A program made the translations under genes and the position numbers. A model generated the notes under the pieces. The model made no database searches, was not told where the DNA came from, and saw only the letters and a list, made by a program, of their open reading frames with translations. From contig NZ_AHJE01000010.1 in assembly GCF_000243095.1 (NCBI RefSeq), forward strand, positions 30,891-94,890: DNA of 64,000 nt, read 5' to 3'. This DNA comes from Cupriavidus basilensis OR16. Its GTDB lineage: Bacteria > Pseudomonadota > Gammaproteobacteria > Burkholderiales > Burkholderiaceae. The stretch's first letter is position 1, and each line of letters begins with the position of its first letter. Positions 53,477 to 62,840 of the stretch are shown here, one piece after another.

Positions 53477-54881
53477 GCTTGCCCGGATTGAACAGGCCGA
53501 GCGGATCGAAAGTGCGCTTGATCGCACGCATCATGTCGAGTTCGACTTCGCTCTTGTAGTGACGCATCTCGTCCAGCAGGGTCCGGCCCACGCCGTGCTC
53601 CGCGCTGAAGGTGCCATGCAGCCTGGCCGCGACATCGTGCCCGGCGCGGCGCACAGCGGCGGCGGTCTTCGCCGGATCAGGCAGGGCCTGCCAGGTATCG
53701 AACTCAAAGAACGGGATGAAGTGGATATTGCCGTCGCCAAGATGGCCCACCACCACGACGCGCGCCTCGAAGTTCTCCTCGATGGCGCGGGTAGCCTCGT
53801 CGATGAACGCCGGCACCATCGACACCGGCACAGCGGTATCCAGCGTCAGGCCGATGCCAGCCTTCTTGTTGCCTTCCGAGACGCTATGGCGCAGCTTCCA
53901 CATCGTTTGGCGCTGTGTCGAGTTGGCCGCGATGGCTGCATCGGAGATCAGCCCCAGTTCCAGACCTTTCTCCAGCGTGGCCTCGAGTGTGTCCTGCAAC
54001 CGCGCATGGTCGCAGGTATCGCTGAGCTCCACGAGCAGGTGCCACGGGTGCGCCTCCACCAGCGGCGCATGCTGGCCCGGCACGTGCTTCAGGACGATAT
54101 CGAGTTGGTTGGCGTTCATCAGTTCGAACGCGGAAAGCTGGGCGCCGCATGCGGCCTGGAACATGCCCAGCAGCTTCAGCGCCGCATCCACATCTACCGG
54201 CGCGAGCCAGGACATGGCGTGCGCGCTCGGCAGCGGGTGCAGCTTCAGCGTGGCCGCGGTGATGATGCCCAGCGTGCCTTCCGCGCCAATGAACATCTGC
54301 TTGAGGTCAAGCCCGGTATTGTCCTTGCGCAGCGTGCGCAGGCCGCGCCAGATGCGCCCGTCCGGCAACACGGCTTCCAGGCCGAGCACGTTCTCGCGTG
54401 TATTGCCATAACGAAGAACACTGGTGCCACCCGCATTGGTGGCGATGTTGCCGCCGATCTGGCATGAGCCTTCGGCGCCCAGACTGATCGGGAAGAAGCG
54501 GCCGGCCTCGATGGCGGCAGCCTGGATTTCCGCGAGCACGCAACCAGCTTGCACCTCCATCGAGTTGTCCGCCGGATCGATACGCACAATGCGGCGCATG
54601 CGCGAAAGGTTGATGATGACGCAATGGCCTTGCTCGTACGGTACCGCGCCGCCGCTCAGGCTGGTATTGCCACCCTGGGGCAGGACCGCCACGCCAGCGG
54701 CGACGCAGGCCCGCACCAACTCGCAGACCTGCTCGGTATCGCGCGGCAGCGCAACGCAAAGCGCCTTTCCCGTATAGCGGCCGCGCCAGTCGCTGACATA
54801 GCCCGCCAGATCGCCGCTCTCGGTAAGCAGCGCTGTCGTGCCGACGATATTGCGCAAGGTATCCAGCAACAACTTCATCAT
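53466..54881 (-). CDS. FAD-linked oxidase, D-lactate/2-hydroxyacid dehydrogenase (GlcD/DLD type)
   Basis: A 471-residue flavoprotein. The PCMH-type FAD domain contains VLPQGGNTSLSGGAVPYEQG, SLGAEGSCQIGGNIATNAGG and GAEGTLGIITAATLKLHPLP. The C-terminal substrate domain has VVVGHLGDGNIHFIPFF, with metal/substrate His, and GTFSAEHGVGRTLLDEMRHY. Family members oxidise D-lactate, glycolate or D-2-hydroxyglutarate to the 2-oxo acid. First gene of the minus-strand cluster with the ABC genes and DapA-family lyase, so the pathway probably handles a hydroxy/oxo acid. The start may be either of two adjacent Met codons. Confidence 0.93.
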   Translation of the reverse strand: MMKLLLDTLRNIVGTTALLTESGDLAGYVSDWRGRYTGKALCVALPRDTEQVCELVRACVAAGVAVLPQGGNTSLSGGAVPYEQGHCVIINLSRMRRIVRIDPADNSMEVQAGCVLAEIQAAAIEAGRFFPISLGAEGSCQIGGNIATNAGGTSVLRYGNTRENVLGLEAVLPDGRIWRGLRTLRKDNTGLDLKQMFIGAEGTLGIITAATLKLHPLPSAHAMSWLAPVDVDAALKLLGMFQAACGAQLSAFELMNANQLDIVLKHVPGQHAPLVEAHPWHLLVELSDTCDHARLQDTLEATLEKGLELGLISDAAIAANSTQRQTMWKLRHSVSEGNKKAGIGLTLDTAVPVSMVPAFIDEATRAIEENFEARVVVVGHLGDGNIHFIPFFEFDTWQALPDPAKTAAAVRRAGHDVAARLHGTFSAEHGVGRTLLDEMRHYKSEVELDMMRAIKRTFDPLGLFNPGKLIP

Positions 54882-54939
54882 GAAATTCCCGGTTGGCCAT
54901 CGACCCGCGCCCGGCGAATCGGTTGTCAGAGAATAGTTG

Positions 54940-54985
54940 GTTGATATGCGAATCGCAATCTATTCAATTGCAATGCAATTAATTC
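54940..54985. promoter_or_regulatory. AT-rich promoter region with two dyads before the FAD oxidase
   Basis: TGCGA-A-TCGCA at 54947-54957 and AATTGC-AAT-GCAATT at 54966-54980 are perfect small dyads 60-100 bases upstream of the FAD-oxidase start. They may bind the neighbouring IclR regulator or another repressor. TTGATAT at 54941-54947 recurs in the 46364 palindrome. Confidence 0.5.
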
Positions 54986-55074
54986 AGGGTTTTTACCTAA
55001 ACGGCCGGGAGCGTGCACCAGCCTGCACAAACGCGGGTGCGTTCGTGGTGCACGGATGGCCAGAATGGGGAGTC

Positions 55075-55284
55075 GGATGGGAGGCTGCGGCGCGTGGGGC
55101 GGCCAGCCGCTACCCGATCGCCGCGGCAACCCAACTGGCGCCGGCGCCTGCGGCATTGACCGGATACGCCGGCGTCTACCAGGCAGACAAGAGCGCCAGC
55201 TTTACCTTCGCGGCACAGGATGGCAAGAGATCGGGCGTCGTACTGCATGTGAGCGGCATGGCTCGGCTGCGCCGGGTGCCATGA
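55075..55284 (+). pseudogene. Possible C-terminal remnant of a serine hydrolase
   Basis: A plus-strand frame reads YPIAAATQLAPAPAALTGYA then GVYQADKSASFTFAAQDGK. The L-x-x-Y-x-G-x-Y...F-x-x-x-x-D-G-K pattern resembles the beta-barrel tail domain of beta-lactamase-like serine hydrolases. There is no catalytic part and no credible start. Tentative remnant; the rest of 54882-55309 shows no gene. Confidence 0.35.
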
Positions 55285-55309
55285 AGCTCGCGTGCCCGCG
55301 TGGCAGCCA

Positions 55310-56848
55310 TTACGCGCGTTGCGGCCGCTTCTTTCCGTTGGACCGGCCACCGGTTGCTTTCGCGGCGACTACCGGGCCCGATGCCGCCGGCAACGGCGCG
55401 CTCCCGGCTGGCGCAACGGCGACTGTTGCCTGTGGCAAGGCAATTTGCGCGTTGGAGACCGGCACAGGTTCCACCTGCTTCGCATCGATCATCCACTGCT
55501 CGATTGCTTTCGCGCGCTGATCGACCGGCGGCACCCCTGCCGCCGGCACGGCCCTCGCTGCCAGCATGGACTTGCCACTAGCCTGCATGGCCTGGGCGTC
55601 GATCTCCTGCCTGACGAGTTCCGCGTATGACACAAGCGCGGTTTGCGCATCGCCAAAATCCGCCGGGCCGGTCGCCGCCAGGGCAGCCAGCCTGGGGGCG
55701 CCGGCGAACGACGGCGGCGGGGTGTCCGTGCGTGCCTTGGCAAGCGATATGGCGCTTGCAAAATTTCCGGTGACGTTGGCGCCGAATGCCGGCTGCGTGC
55801 GGCGGCAAAGATGCGGCAGCTGCCATTTCTCGCAGACATAGCGCAAGATGCTGGTGTGGTCGTAGACCGTGTGGTCAACGCCTCTTGCTACCCAAGGGGA
55901 AACCAGGATCGCCGGCACCCGCACGCCGAGCCGGTCGAAGGCATGGATATCCGTGTGATCGTCGGGTGCAATGGTGGGGGGCGGCAGCACATGATCGTAG
56001 AACCCGCCATGCTCGTCGTAGGTAACAATCAGCAGCGTGGACTCCCATAGCGCCTGATTCTTGCGGATAGCGTTGTAGACGTCAGCGATCAGCTGCTCCC
56101 CGGCCACCACGCCGGCCGGCGAGTGCTGGTCATTCTCCTCGCCCGCGAGGCCGGCGAAGTAGCGCGGCTCGATAAATGCATAGGATGGGAACGCTTGCTC
56201 CGGCCCTGCGCAGTCCGCCACGAAGCCATCCATGGATTGAAACCGGCTAGAGAACAACTGCGGCTTCAGGCGGTTAAGCACAATGGATTGCGGAACGCCA
56301 CCATGGTAGATTTTCCACGGGATCTGCTTGTCATCGAGCCGGTCGTAAATCGTGGGCTGGGAGTATCGGCCAAAGAACATGCGAACCGTGCTCAGCACCC
56401 CGTCCGGCATCAGCACGTCACCAAGGCTTGTCCCGCTGTGTGCAAATAGCCGGTTCGGCCAGGTCGGCCCCGGCATGGACGAGAACCAGCGATCGCAGAC
56501 CAGGAAGTTCTTTGCAAGGGCATGCAGCACGGGCAGCGCGCCATCAGGGAAGTAGCCCATCACCTGATCGCCGTCCGTGGCGGGCGCTTGCTGGTTGGCG
56601 TGGCAGTACGCGTCGACGAAATGCCCCATGCCATCCCTGATCTGTTCCTGCACATCGTCGAACTCGTGTGGCACCTTGAAGTCCGGGCGCACGAACGTTG
56701 CCGCCACGTCCTGCTGCGAGAACGTCTGCTGGTTCTTCTCGTCAAAATTGATGCCCGGGTGCTGCGGATCGATACCATCGATGCTCGTATCGAACGCTTT
56801 CAAGGCGCCAAGCATGTGATCGAACGAACGGTTCTCCAGCATCAGCAC
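55310..56848 (-). CDS. Phospholipase-C/acid-phosphatase-type phosphoesterase
   Basis: At least 512 residues of the phosphoesterase family (phospholipase C, AcpA). The metal/nucleophile block VVVLMLENRSFDHMLG begins the protein; MPGPTWPNRLFAHSGTSLGD, DEHGGFYDHVLPPP and RVPAILVSPWVARG follow. The C-terminal 100 residues are Ala/Pro-rich and end basic. The V-V-V-L-M block normally begins 8-20 residues into the protein, so the true start lies upstream of 56848; in that frame a stop occurs at about 56876, and a probable small indel at 56848-56862 separates it from MSAAAKN-like sequence in the adjoining frame. No signal peptide is visible in what remains. Confidence 0.85.
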   Translation of the reverse strand: MLMLENRSFDHMLGALKAFDTSIDGIDPQHPGINFDEKNQQTFSQQDVAATFVRPDFKVPHEFDDVQEQIRDGMGHFVDAYCHANQQAPATDGDQVMGYFPDGALPVLHALAKNFLVCDRWFSSMPGPTWPNRLFAHSGTSLGDVLMPDGVLSTVRMFFGRYSQPTIYDRLDDKQIPWKIYHGGVPQSIVLNRLKPQLFSSRFQSMDGFVADCAGPEQAFPSYAFIEPRYFAGLAGEENDQHSPAGVVAGEQLIADVYNAIRKNQALWESTLLIVTYDEHGGFYDHVLPPPTIAPDDHTDIHAFDRLGVRVPAILVSPWVARGVDHTVYDHTSILRYVCEKWQLPHLCRRTQPAFGANVTGNFASAISLAKARTDTPPPSFAGAPRLAALAATGPADFGDAQTALVSYAELVRQEIDAQAMQASGKSMLAARAVPAAGVPPVDQRAKAIEQWMIDAKQVEPVPVSNAQIALPQATVAVAPAGSAPLPAASGPVVAAKATGGRSNGKKRPQRA

Positions 56849-57602
56849 GACAACGTGCCGAGCGATTCTTTGCGGCTGCGCTCAGTTGCTCATTGCGCAG
56901 GAAGGTCCGTCCTCTCCTGGCTTCCATTTTCAGATCGAAGCGTCGCTGGGCGTAGGCATCCTTCGCAAAAAACTGGCTGTTCTCGCCTTTCACAGGATCG
57001 AAGTAGCCGATATAGCCGCCTGGGTTGACGCAGAACGAACGCAACGCCGTACCGCAGAAGTCGTTGCGCGCCCCCACTTCCTCGCCTTCCGTGAAGTAAT
57101 GCGGCAGCACGAAATTGGACACGGATACGCCATCAATCTCATAGTTCTGGCACTGCACCGCGTCGCACATTTCAAAGAAGTGGTAGACGATGCGGTCTGA
57201 CGCCTCCGGATTCGGGCCCTGCACCAGCAGGTTGCACTGCGGGTCGCCGATCAGTTCGAGCGCCTCGTGGGATAGCGTGGTCGACCAGTCATCACCGAGC
57301 ATCTTGCACAGATCGAGGAAGACAAAACCATAGGGAACGCCGCTGGGATTGAGGTCGTGAAAACCAAGGGCATCGTCCGATGCCGCCGAATCCAGCACGT
57401 AGATAATGGCGTCGCCGCGCATTTCCTTAAGCTGCTGGAGATCGGCCTTGGGCCCGGCCGGTCCCTCCACCCGCAGTCGTCCCCCAAAGGCCCAGTACGG
57501 CTCGAAGTCCTCGGCGATTTGCCGGTTGATCGCACGCACGACGCGATGCATCTCCCGGTCCGCAATGCAGGTCGTCCTGTTAACGACTGAGATCTGGAAC
57601 AT
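56742..57602 (-). CDS. Conserved hypothetical protein with HExxE motif, upstream of the phosphoesterase
   Basis: Starts MFQISVVNRTTCIADREMHR at ATG 57602 after GGAGCGCACT. It contains SHEALELIGDPQCNLLVQGP, an H-E-x-x-E followed by Asp that resembles a zincin-like metal site, and a disciplined alpha/beta pattern to about residue 240 (RRFDLKMEARRGRTFLRNEQ). The final 45 residues are Arg-rich and read through the first codons of the phosphoesterase in the wrong frame, so the authentic C-terminus is probably near 56870 and the overlap of 107 bases reflects a frameshift. I do not know its function; pairing with a phosphoesterase gene suggests a shared role. Confidence 0.7.
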   Translation of the reverse strand: MFQISVVNRTTCIADREMHRVVRAINRQIAEDFEPYWAFGGRLRVEGPAGPKADLQQLKEMRGDAIIYVLDSAASDDALGFHDLNPSGVPYGFVFLDLCKMLGDDWSTTLSHEALELIGDPQCNLLVQGPNPEASDRIVYHFFEMCDAVQCQNYEIDGVSVSNFVLPHYFTEGEEVGARNDFCGTALRSFCVNPGGYIGYFDPVKGENSQFFAKDAYAQRRFDLKMEARRGRTFLRNEQLSAAAKNRSARCRADAGEPFVRSHAWRLESVRYEHRWYRSAAPGHQF

Positions 57603-58102
57603 AGTGCGCTCCGGTCCTGTGGTTGAAGCGTTGCGTTGCGCAGGGCGTCGAGTTTGCCCGCGGCACATCGGCGATTGCCGTGTTGTGCGCCGCCGCCTGA
57701 AGAGCCGTCGCTCGCATCACCCTGCCCTCGACCCATGTTGTTATAGGCGACGCCAAACCCACGTGCATCAACTATTTGGAGGAGATCCGGGCACCAAGGA
57801 TTGCAACCGCCAGGGAAGAAGCCGCGCACGAAGAATTCACACTAGCTCTCGTCAGCCCGGTGCCATCTTGCGCCGCGCGAATTGAATTTCTTTAATCTCA
57901 GATAGTACGCGAGCAACTCATGCTCCCGGCGTTACGATCTTTGTGTGTGCCAGGCGGCCATGAGCGCGGAAGCCTGGACGAAGCAGGCCTGGCCGTCCGA
58001 CGCCGGGAAGGGCCGGGGGCTGGAGGTCGAGCGCGCGACCATCGTGCCGGATGCGGATACAATCCGGCAGCGCCGACTTGTCAATCACGACCGACCCCAT
58101 CC
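57603..58102. other. Intergenic region before the squalene/phytoene synthase gene
   Basis: No gene supported. It holds the divergent promoters of the HExxE-protein gene and the squalene-synthase-like gene. An isolated GGAGGAG at 57778 has no start codon after it. AT-rich stretch at 57880-57910 is the best promoter candidate. Confidence 0.45.
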
Positions 58103-59155
58103 ATGCCTAACCCTACCCGGGCCTTCCTTCTTGGCCCGCTGCTGAAAGGCGTTTCACGCTCTTTCTATCTCACCCTGCGGGTGCTGCCCGCCGGGATGCG
58201 CGATCCGATCGGCCTGGCGTATCTGCTGGCGCGCGCCGCCGACACCATTGCAGACACATCGCTGATTCCACCGCGACAAAGGCTGGAACTGCTGCTGGCG
58301 CTGCGCGATCAGGTCAACGGCGCCACGGACGACGGCACGCTCATGCGGCGCCTGGCGGCAGAGGTCGCCGGGAAACAAGCGCTATCGGACGAGAAGGTCC
58401 TGCTTGAATCGCTCGGCCCGGCGCTGACGGTGCTGTCGCAGCTCAACGGGGCCGATCGGACCGCGGTACGCGAGATCGTGTCGACCCTGACCACAGGTAT
58501 GGAATTTGATCTTCGGACCTTCCCCGATGAAGACTCCGGGCAGATTGGCGTGCTGCGCGAGTGGGAAGAACTGGATCAATACACCTACCTGGTCGCCGGA
58601 TGCGTGGGGGAGTTCTGGACCAAGATGACCTACGCCCATATGCCCGGGACGCTCAAAGGCGATGCCGAGGCGATGCTGCTGCGAGGTGTGCGTTTTGGCA
58701 AGGCGCTGCAAATGACCAATGTGCTGCGGGACTGTGCCAAGGACCTGCGGATCGGGCGTTGCTACCTGCCCGAGGCGATGCTGGATAGGTATGGGCTGAC
58801 GCCGCAAGACTTGCTGATCCCAGGCAATTCGGCGCGCGCGAAGCCGCTCCTGTTCGCGCTGATCCGCGCGACGCTGGATCATTTTCGTGAGGCGGTGGAT
58901 TACACGTTTGCTATTCCCGCGTTCTCCATTCGATTGCGTCTGGCGTGTTTGTGGCCGGTGCTTATCGGGCTGGAGACGCTGCTGCTGCTCGTCAACAATG
59001 ACGATTGGCTGGATCCGGCGAAGGTGCCCAAGATACGGCGCAGCGAGGTGTACCGGATTGTGGGGTACTCGGCGTTGATGGCGCCGTCCAATGGCTTGTT
59101 GCGGATCTGGGTTGAGCGGTTGATCGGGCGGATCGAGGCGCGGCTGGAACGTTAA
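58103..59155 (+). CDS. Squalene/phytoene synthase family protein
   Basis: A 350-residue prenyltransferase of the trans-isoprenyl head-to-head class. SRSFYLTLRVLPAGMRDPIG, the first Asp-rich motif ARAADTIADT (D-x-x-x-D), MEFDLRTF, YTYLVAGCVGEFWTKM and the second Asp-rich motif TNVLRDCAKDLRIGRCYLP are all present; two C-terminal hydrophobic helices (LRLACLWPVLIGLETLLLLV) suggest membrane attachment. The family joins two farnesyl-PP to presqualene-PP or squalene for hopanoids. Length and WEELDQYTYLVAG fit squalene synthase more than HpnC/HpnD. No hopanoid genes are adjacent. Confidence 0.9.
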   Translation: MPNPTRAFLLGPLLKGVSRSFYLTLRVLPAGMRDPIGLAYLLARAADTIADTSLIPPRQRLELLLALRDQVNGATDDGTLMRRLAAEVAGKQALSDEKVLLESLGPALTVLSQLNGADRTAVREIVSTLTTGMEFDLRTFPDEDSGQIGVLREWEELDQYTYLVAGCVGEFWTKMTYAHMPGTLKGDAEAMLLRGVRFGKALQMTNVLRDCAKDLRIGRCYLPEAMLDRYGLTPQDLLIPGNSARAKPLLFALIRATLDHFREAVDYTFAIPAFSIRLRLACLWPVLIGLETLLLLVNNDDWLDPAKVPKIRRSEVYRIVGYSALMAPSNGLLRIWVERLIGRIEARLER

Positions 59156-59290
59156 TGGCGAACGAGGCCTCCTGCATCCCCGGAGCGGATCCCGAGGAAA
59201 ATCGCGCGCATTTGCACCCGCCGCGCAACGGGCCATTGACGCGATCGCGCCTGGGCCAGACACCCCGCAACGGGTTGCCCAAGGCAGCAA

Positions 59291-59812
59291 TCACTTGCTG
59301 CTGGAGTGGTCGTCGCCCCCAAGCGGATCGACAATGATCATGGTACGGTCCAGCACCCCGCGATCGTCAAAGTAGGCGCTGAAGTGGGCCGGCTGGTAAG
59401 CGCCGATATACATCCGGTACGACCATGCTTCACGCTTCATCAGCGGGTAGTACTCGACCGGCTCGCGCGGCAGGCCAAAGCGTTGGGCCACGTCCTGCTT
59501 GGTCCAGGTTCCCGGGCGCGCCTCATAAATCTCTTTCTCGGTGAGCATCTGGCGGAAACTGGTGAGGTTCCCGCCGGCGTCGAAATCGGCCGCGTAGACG
59601 ACGAACCCGAGCGGCTGCTTCGAGTAGATCCAGCGGTTGGTGCCGCCGGCTAGCTGATAGGTCTCCGTGGGCTTGCCAAAGGTATCGCGCACGGCGCTCT
59701 CCGGGCCGCCGATCATCTTTTGCGCGGTCTCGACCGGCTGCAGGGATGCGCAGGCACACAACGCGAGCGCGGCGGCGGTAGCACCAATCCATCTGGCTAA
59801 GGGATATTGCAT
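59291..59812 (-). CDS. SmpA/OmlA-like lipoprotein
   Basis: A 173-residue predicted outer-membrane lipoprotein. MQYPLARWIGATAAALALCA ends in a lipobox with Cys near residue 21. The mature domain has ESAVRDTFGKPTETYQLAGG and WTKQDVAQRFGLPREPVEYY, two copies of the BamE/SmpA-like helix (G-x-P signature), and YRMYIGAYQPAHFSAYFDDR. The start at 59812 is chosen for GGAGAATGGTC; ATG 59818 has no room for a ribosome-binding site. The double G-x-P motif suggests two BamE-like units or one extended domain. Role in envelope biogenesis is inferred. Confidence 0.78.
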   Translation of the reverse strand: MQYPLARWIGATAAALALCACASLQPVETAQKMIGGPESAVRDTFGKPTETYQLAGGTNRWIYSKQPLGFVVYAADFDAGGNLTSFRQMLTEKEIYEARPGTWTKQDVAQRFGLPREPVEYYPLMKREAWSYRMYIGAYQPAHFSAYFDDRGVLDRTMIIVDPLGGDDHSSSK

Positions 59813-60054
59813 GACCATTCTCCATCGTCGGCGCAGGCTGTGTTCTCGGGCCGGAATCCTTCAAGCATAGTGCAAGCGCGCGCACACGCTGCGCGCCCTG
59901 CCCACACGGTAAACGCTCCAGGTGGTGGAATTATTCCGCTGGTTTCCACGAGCCCGTTCGACAGCGGCGAAGCTGGCCTTTGCAAACGTAGTCCTCGATA
60001 CCCTGAGCGCAGGCCTCAGTCTCGCCGGTCGGCGCCACGGCGCAGCCGAGCGCC

Positions 60055-60729
60055 CTATTCCCCGCGCTCCCCAACCCGCCGCAAGGCCGCCCCCACTTCT
60101 CCATAAAACTCCCGCAGCGCCGCCACCTCCAGGTCCGGCGGCAGTAACGCCGGCCAGAGCAGCGCCACGATATCCTTGGCAGTGCGCTCGATATCCACCG
60201 GCCGCTGCCTGGCGATCGCGTCCCAAAGAATGTGTTCCATCGGCCCGAAGATTGATGAGCGCAGCAGGCTCAACGGCAAGTCGGACCGGATCTCCCCGCT
60301 GTCCCGGGCGCGCGCCAGCATGTCCATCAGCGGCGCGGTGTAGCGCCGTTGCAGCGGCACGAACACTTCGCCCAGCCCCTGGCCTTTGGCGCGGCCTTCG
60401 GAGAGCACCAAGAACAGCCGCAGATGCGTGCGCACGAAGAACTCGAGCTGCGCCTTGGTGCTCTGGTCGCGCGGCATGCCTTGCTCCACCGCCGCGATGA
60501 TCTCGTCGTACCAGTCTTCGATCACCCGCACGCAAAGCTCGCGCTTGCCGTGGAAATAGGTGAACACGGTGGCCTCGGAGATGCCCAGGCGCTGGGCGAT
60601 CTCGGTGGTGGTGGTGCGCTCGTAGCCCATCTCGGCAAAGACCTCGCGGGCCACGCGCAGGATGTCGCGGATGCGCTGCTCCGCCTTGGCGCTCGCGGGA
60701 ACGCGGCGCCGCACCATGATGTCGTCCAT
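60055..60729 (-). CDS. TetR-family transcriptional regulator
   Basis: A 224-residue regulator. The HTH lies at about residues 18-65: RIRDILRVAREVFAEMGYER, TTTTEIAQRLGISEATVFTY and FHGKRELCVRVIEDWYDEI. The remaining helical domain is the ligand pocket. Divergent from an acyl-CoA synthetase and isovaleryl-CoA dehydrogenase pair, so it probably represses these with an acyl-CoA inducer, as in several Burkholderiales leucine/isovalerate loci. Confidence 0.9.
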   Translation of the reverse strand: MDDIMVRRRVPASAKAEQRIRDILRVAREVFAEMGYERTTTTEIAQRLGISEATVFTYFHGKRELCVRVIEDWYDEIIAAVEQGMPRDQSTKAQLEFFVRTHLRLFLVLSEGRAKGQGLGEVFVPLQRRYTAPLMDMLARARDSGEIRSDLPLSLLRSSIFGPMEHILWDAIARQRPVDIERTAKDIVALLWPALLPPDLEVAALREFYGEVGAALRRVGERGE

Positions 60730-61040
60730 CGACGTGTTACCTCGCTTGCCGGAAGCCGGCGATTATAGTGCGGCGCAGCAAAAAACACCTGCCCGGGCAC
60801 GCCTTTGCGAGCCTCTCGCCCCGTCACCGGATTGTAATTGATCTTTACTCAAGTCGTGGTTGCAATTTTTCGAATCTGCGTGTACTTTTCCACTCAACGC
60901 CACCGCCCCGTCCCACTGCTTGAGGGGTCAATGGCCAGAATATATGCACATTCCTCGACTTGAGCCTCACTCAACAAAATTGAACAAAGCTCAGGAAACC
61001 GGGATGCGGACATTATCGCTACAGCGCTTTGGAGACGAGT
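60730..61040. promoter_or_regulatory. Divergent promoter region, TetR to acyl-CoA synthetase
   Basis: No gene. CTCAAGTCG at 60848-60856 is mirrored by CGACTTGAG at 60956-60964, with an additional CTTGAG at 60919 and ACTCAAC at two places. These may be operators for the TetR protein. AT-rich TTGTAATTGATCTTTACTC at 60832-60850 is a likely promoter element. Confidence 0.45.
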
Positions 61041-62762
61041 ATGACGATGCAGGGTGCGGCTGACCCAACGATCTTGCCCATTAACGGGCTCTCGCATGTA
61101 CGGGGCGGGACCGATATCCCCCTGTCAGAGCTGACGGTGCCGGCGTTGCTCGCCGAAACCGTAGCGCGCTTCCCGGATCGCGAAGCGGTAGTGTTTCGCG
61201 AGCAAGGCATCCGCTGGAGCTGGCGGGAGTTTGCACAGGTGGTGGACGCCATGGCCGGGGGCTTGCGCCTGCTGGGCCTGGAGCGTGGGGACCGCATCGG
61301 GATCTGGTCGCCGAACCGGGTGGAGTGGCTGGTGACGCAATTCGCCACCGCTCGCCTTGGGCTGGTGCTGGTGAACATCAATCCGGCGTACCGCCTGGCG
61401 GAGCTGGAATACGCGCTGAACAAGGTGGGCTGCAAGGCGATCGTGTCGGCGGAGTCGTTCAAGACGTCGCGCTACCTGGAGATGCTGCAGACGCTGGCGC
61501 CCGAGCTGCAACAGTGCGAGCCGGGCGCGCTGCAGGCGGCGCGCCTGCCCGCGCTGCGCTGGGTGATCCGCATGGGCGGCGAGCGTACGCCCGGCATGCT
61601 GAACTACGATGCGCTGCTTGCGCATGGCACGCACGCCCTCACCGGGGAGCTGGATGCGATCACCGCGCAGCTCGATCGCTACGACCCGATCAATATCCAG
61701 TTCACCAGCGGCACCACCGGCGCGCCCAAGGGCGCCACGCTGACGCACCGGAACATCGTCAATAACGGGCGCTTCATCGCCATGGCGATGCGCTTCTCCG
61801 AGCAGGACAAGCTGTGTATCCCGGTGCCCTTCTATCACTGCTTCGGGATGGTGCTGGCCGTGCTGGCTTGCGTATCCACTGGCGCTTGCATGGTATTCCC
61901 CGGCGAGGCGTTCGAGCCGGCGGCGACCATGGCGGCGGTCAGCGAGGAGCGCTGCACGGCCTTGCACGGCGTGCCCACCATGTTTATCGCCCAACTGGAT
62001 CATCCGGATTTTTCCAAGTACGACTTCTCCACGCTACGCACCGGGATCATGGCGGGCTCGCCCTGCCCCATCGAGACAATGAAGCGCGTGATCGCCAACA
62101 TGCATATGGCGGAAGTGACGATCGCCTATGGCATGACCGAGACCAGCCCGGTTTCCTTCCAGAGTTCCACCACCGATCCGCTCGACAAGCGCGTGACCAC
62201 GGTCGGGCTGATCCAGCCGCACCTCGAGGTGAAGCTGGTCGACGGCACTGGCGAGATCGTGCCCGTTGGTGAAAAGGGCGAGCTGTGCACGCGCGGCTAT
62301 TCGGTGATGCAGGGTTACTGGGACGATGAGCCTCGCACCCGCGAGGCGATCCGCGATGGCTGGATGCATACGGGCGACCTGGCCACCATCGACGAAGAGG
62401 GCTACTGCAATATCGTCGGCCGCGTGAAGGACATGCTGATCCGTGGCGGCGAGAACGTCTACCCGCGCGAGATCGAGGAATTCCTGTTCCGCCATCCGAA
62501 GGTGCAGGCGGTGCAGGTGTTTGGCGTGCCTGACCCCAAGTACGGCGAGGAAGTCTGCGCGTGGATCGTGCTCAAGCCCGGCGAGACGGCCACCGAGGAC
62601 GATATCCGTGCCTTCTGCCGCGACCAGATCGCCCACTACAAGATTCCGCGCTACATCCGCTTTGTCGACGAGATGCCCATGACCATTACCGGCAAGGTGC
62701 AGAAGTTCGTGATGCGCGAGCGCATGACGCTGGAACTCGGGCTTGGCGACACGGCCACGTGA
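61041..62762 (+). CDS. Medium/branched-chain acyl-CoA synthetase (AMP-binding family)
   Basis: A 573-residue acyl-CoA ligase of the ANL superfamily, forming acyl-AMP then acyl-CoA. The P-loop [20 protein letters not shown] is at about residues 200-220; [26 protein letters not shown] (A5), [20 protein letters not shown] and [20 protein letters not shown] (A7-A8 hinge) and the catalytic Lys in [13 protein letters not shown] follow. ATG 61041 with GGAGACGAGT is the best start. Located directly before isovaleryl-CoA dehydrogenase, it probably activates isovalerate or related acids. Confidence 0.92.
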   Translation: MTMQGAADPTILPINGLSHVRGGTDIPLSELTVPALLAETVARFPDREAVVFREQGIRWSWREFAQVVDAMAGGLRLLGLERGDRIGIWSPNRVEWLVTQFATARLGLVLVNINPAYRLAELEYALNKVGCKAIVSAESFKTSRYLEMLQTLAPELQQCEPGALQAARLPALRWVIRMGGERTPGMLNYDALLAHGTHALTGELDAITAQLDRYDPINIQFTSGTTGAPKGATLTHRNIVNNGRFIAMAMRFSEQDKLCIPVPFYHCFGMVLAVLACVSTGACMVFPGEAFEPAATMAAVSEERCTALHGVPTMFIAQLDHPDFSKYDFSTLRTGIMAGSPCPIETMKRVIANMHMAEVTIAYGMTETSPVSFQSSTTDPLDKRVTTVGLIQPHLEVKLVDGTGEIVPVGEKGELCTRGYSVMQGYWDDEPRTREAIRDGWMHTGDLATIDEEGYCNIVGRVKDMLIRGGENVYPREIEEFLFRHPKVQAVQVFGVPDPKYGEEVCAWIVLKPGETATEDDIRAFCRDQIAHYKIPRYIRFVDEMPMTITGKVQKFVMRERMTLELGLGDTAT

Positions 62763-62840
62763 CCGCCCACTTGAACTCCCCCCTGACATCGGGCCGCCGT
62801 CTGCCGCGGCCGCATTCAACCAGATAACGAACACTCAACC

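Noticed and set aside
54882..55309. Intact gene starting at 54937 on the plus strand
   Set aside because: The first half reads through the FAD-oxidase promoter dyads and is not protein-like; only the last 40 residues resemble a hydrolase tail.
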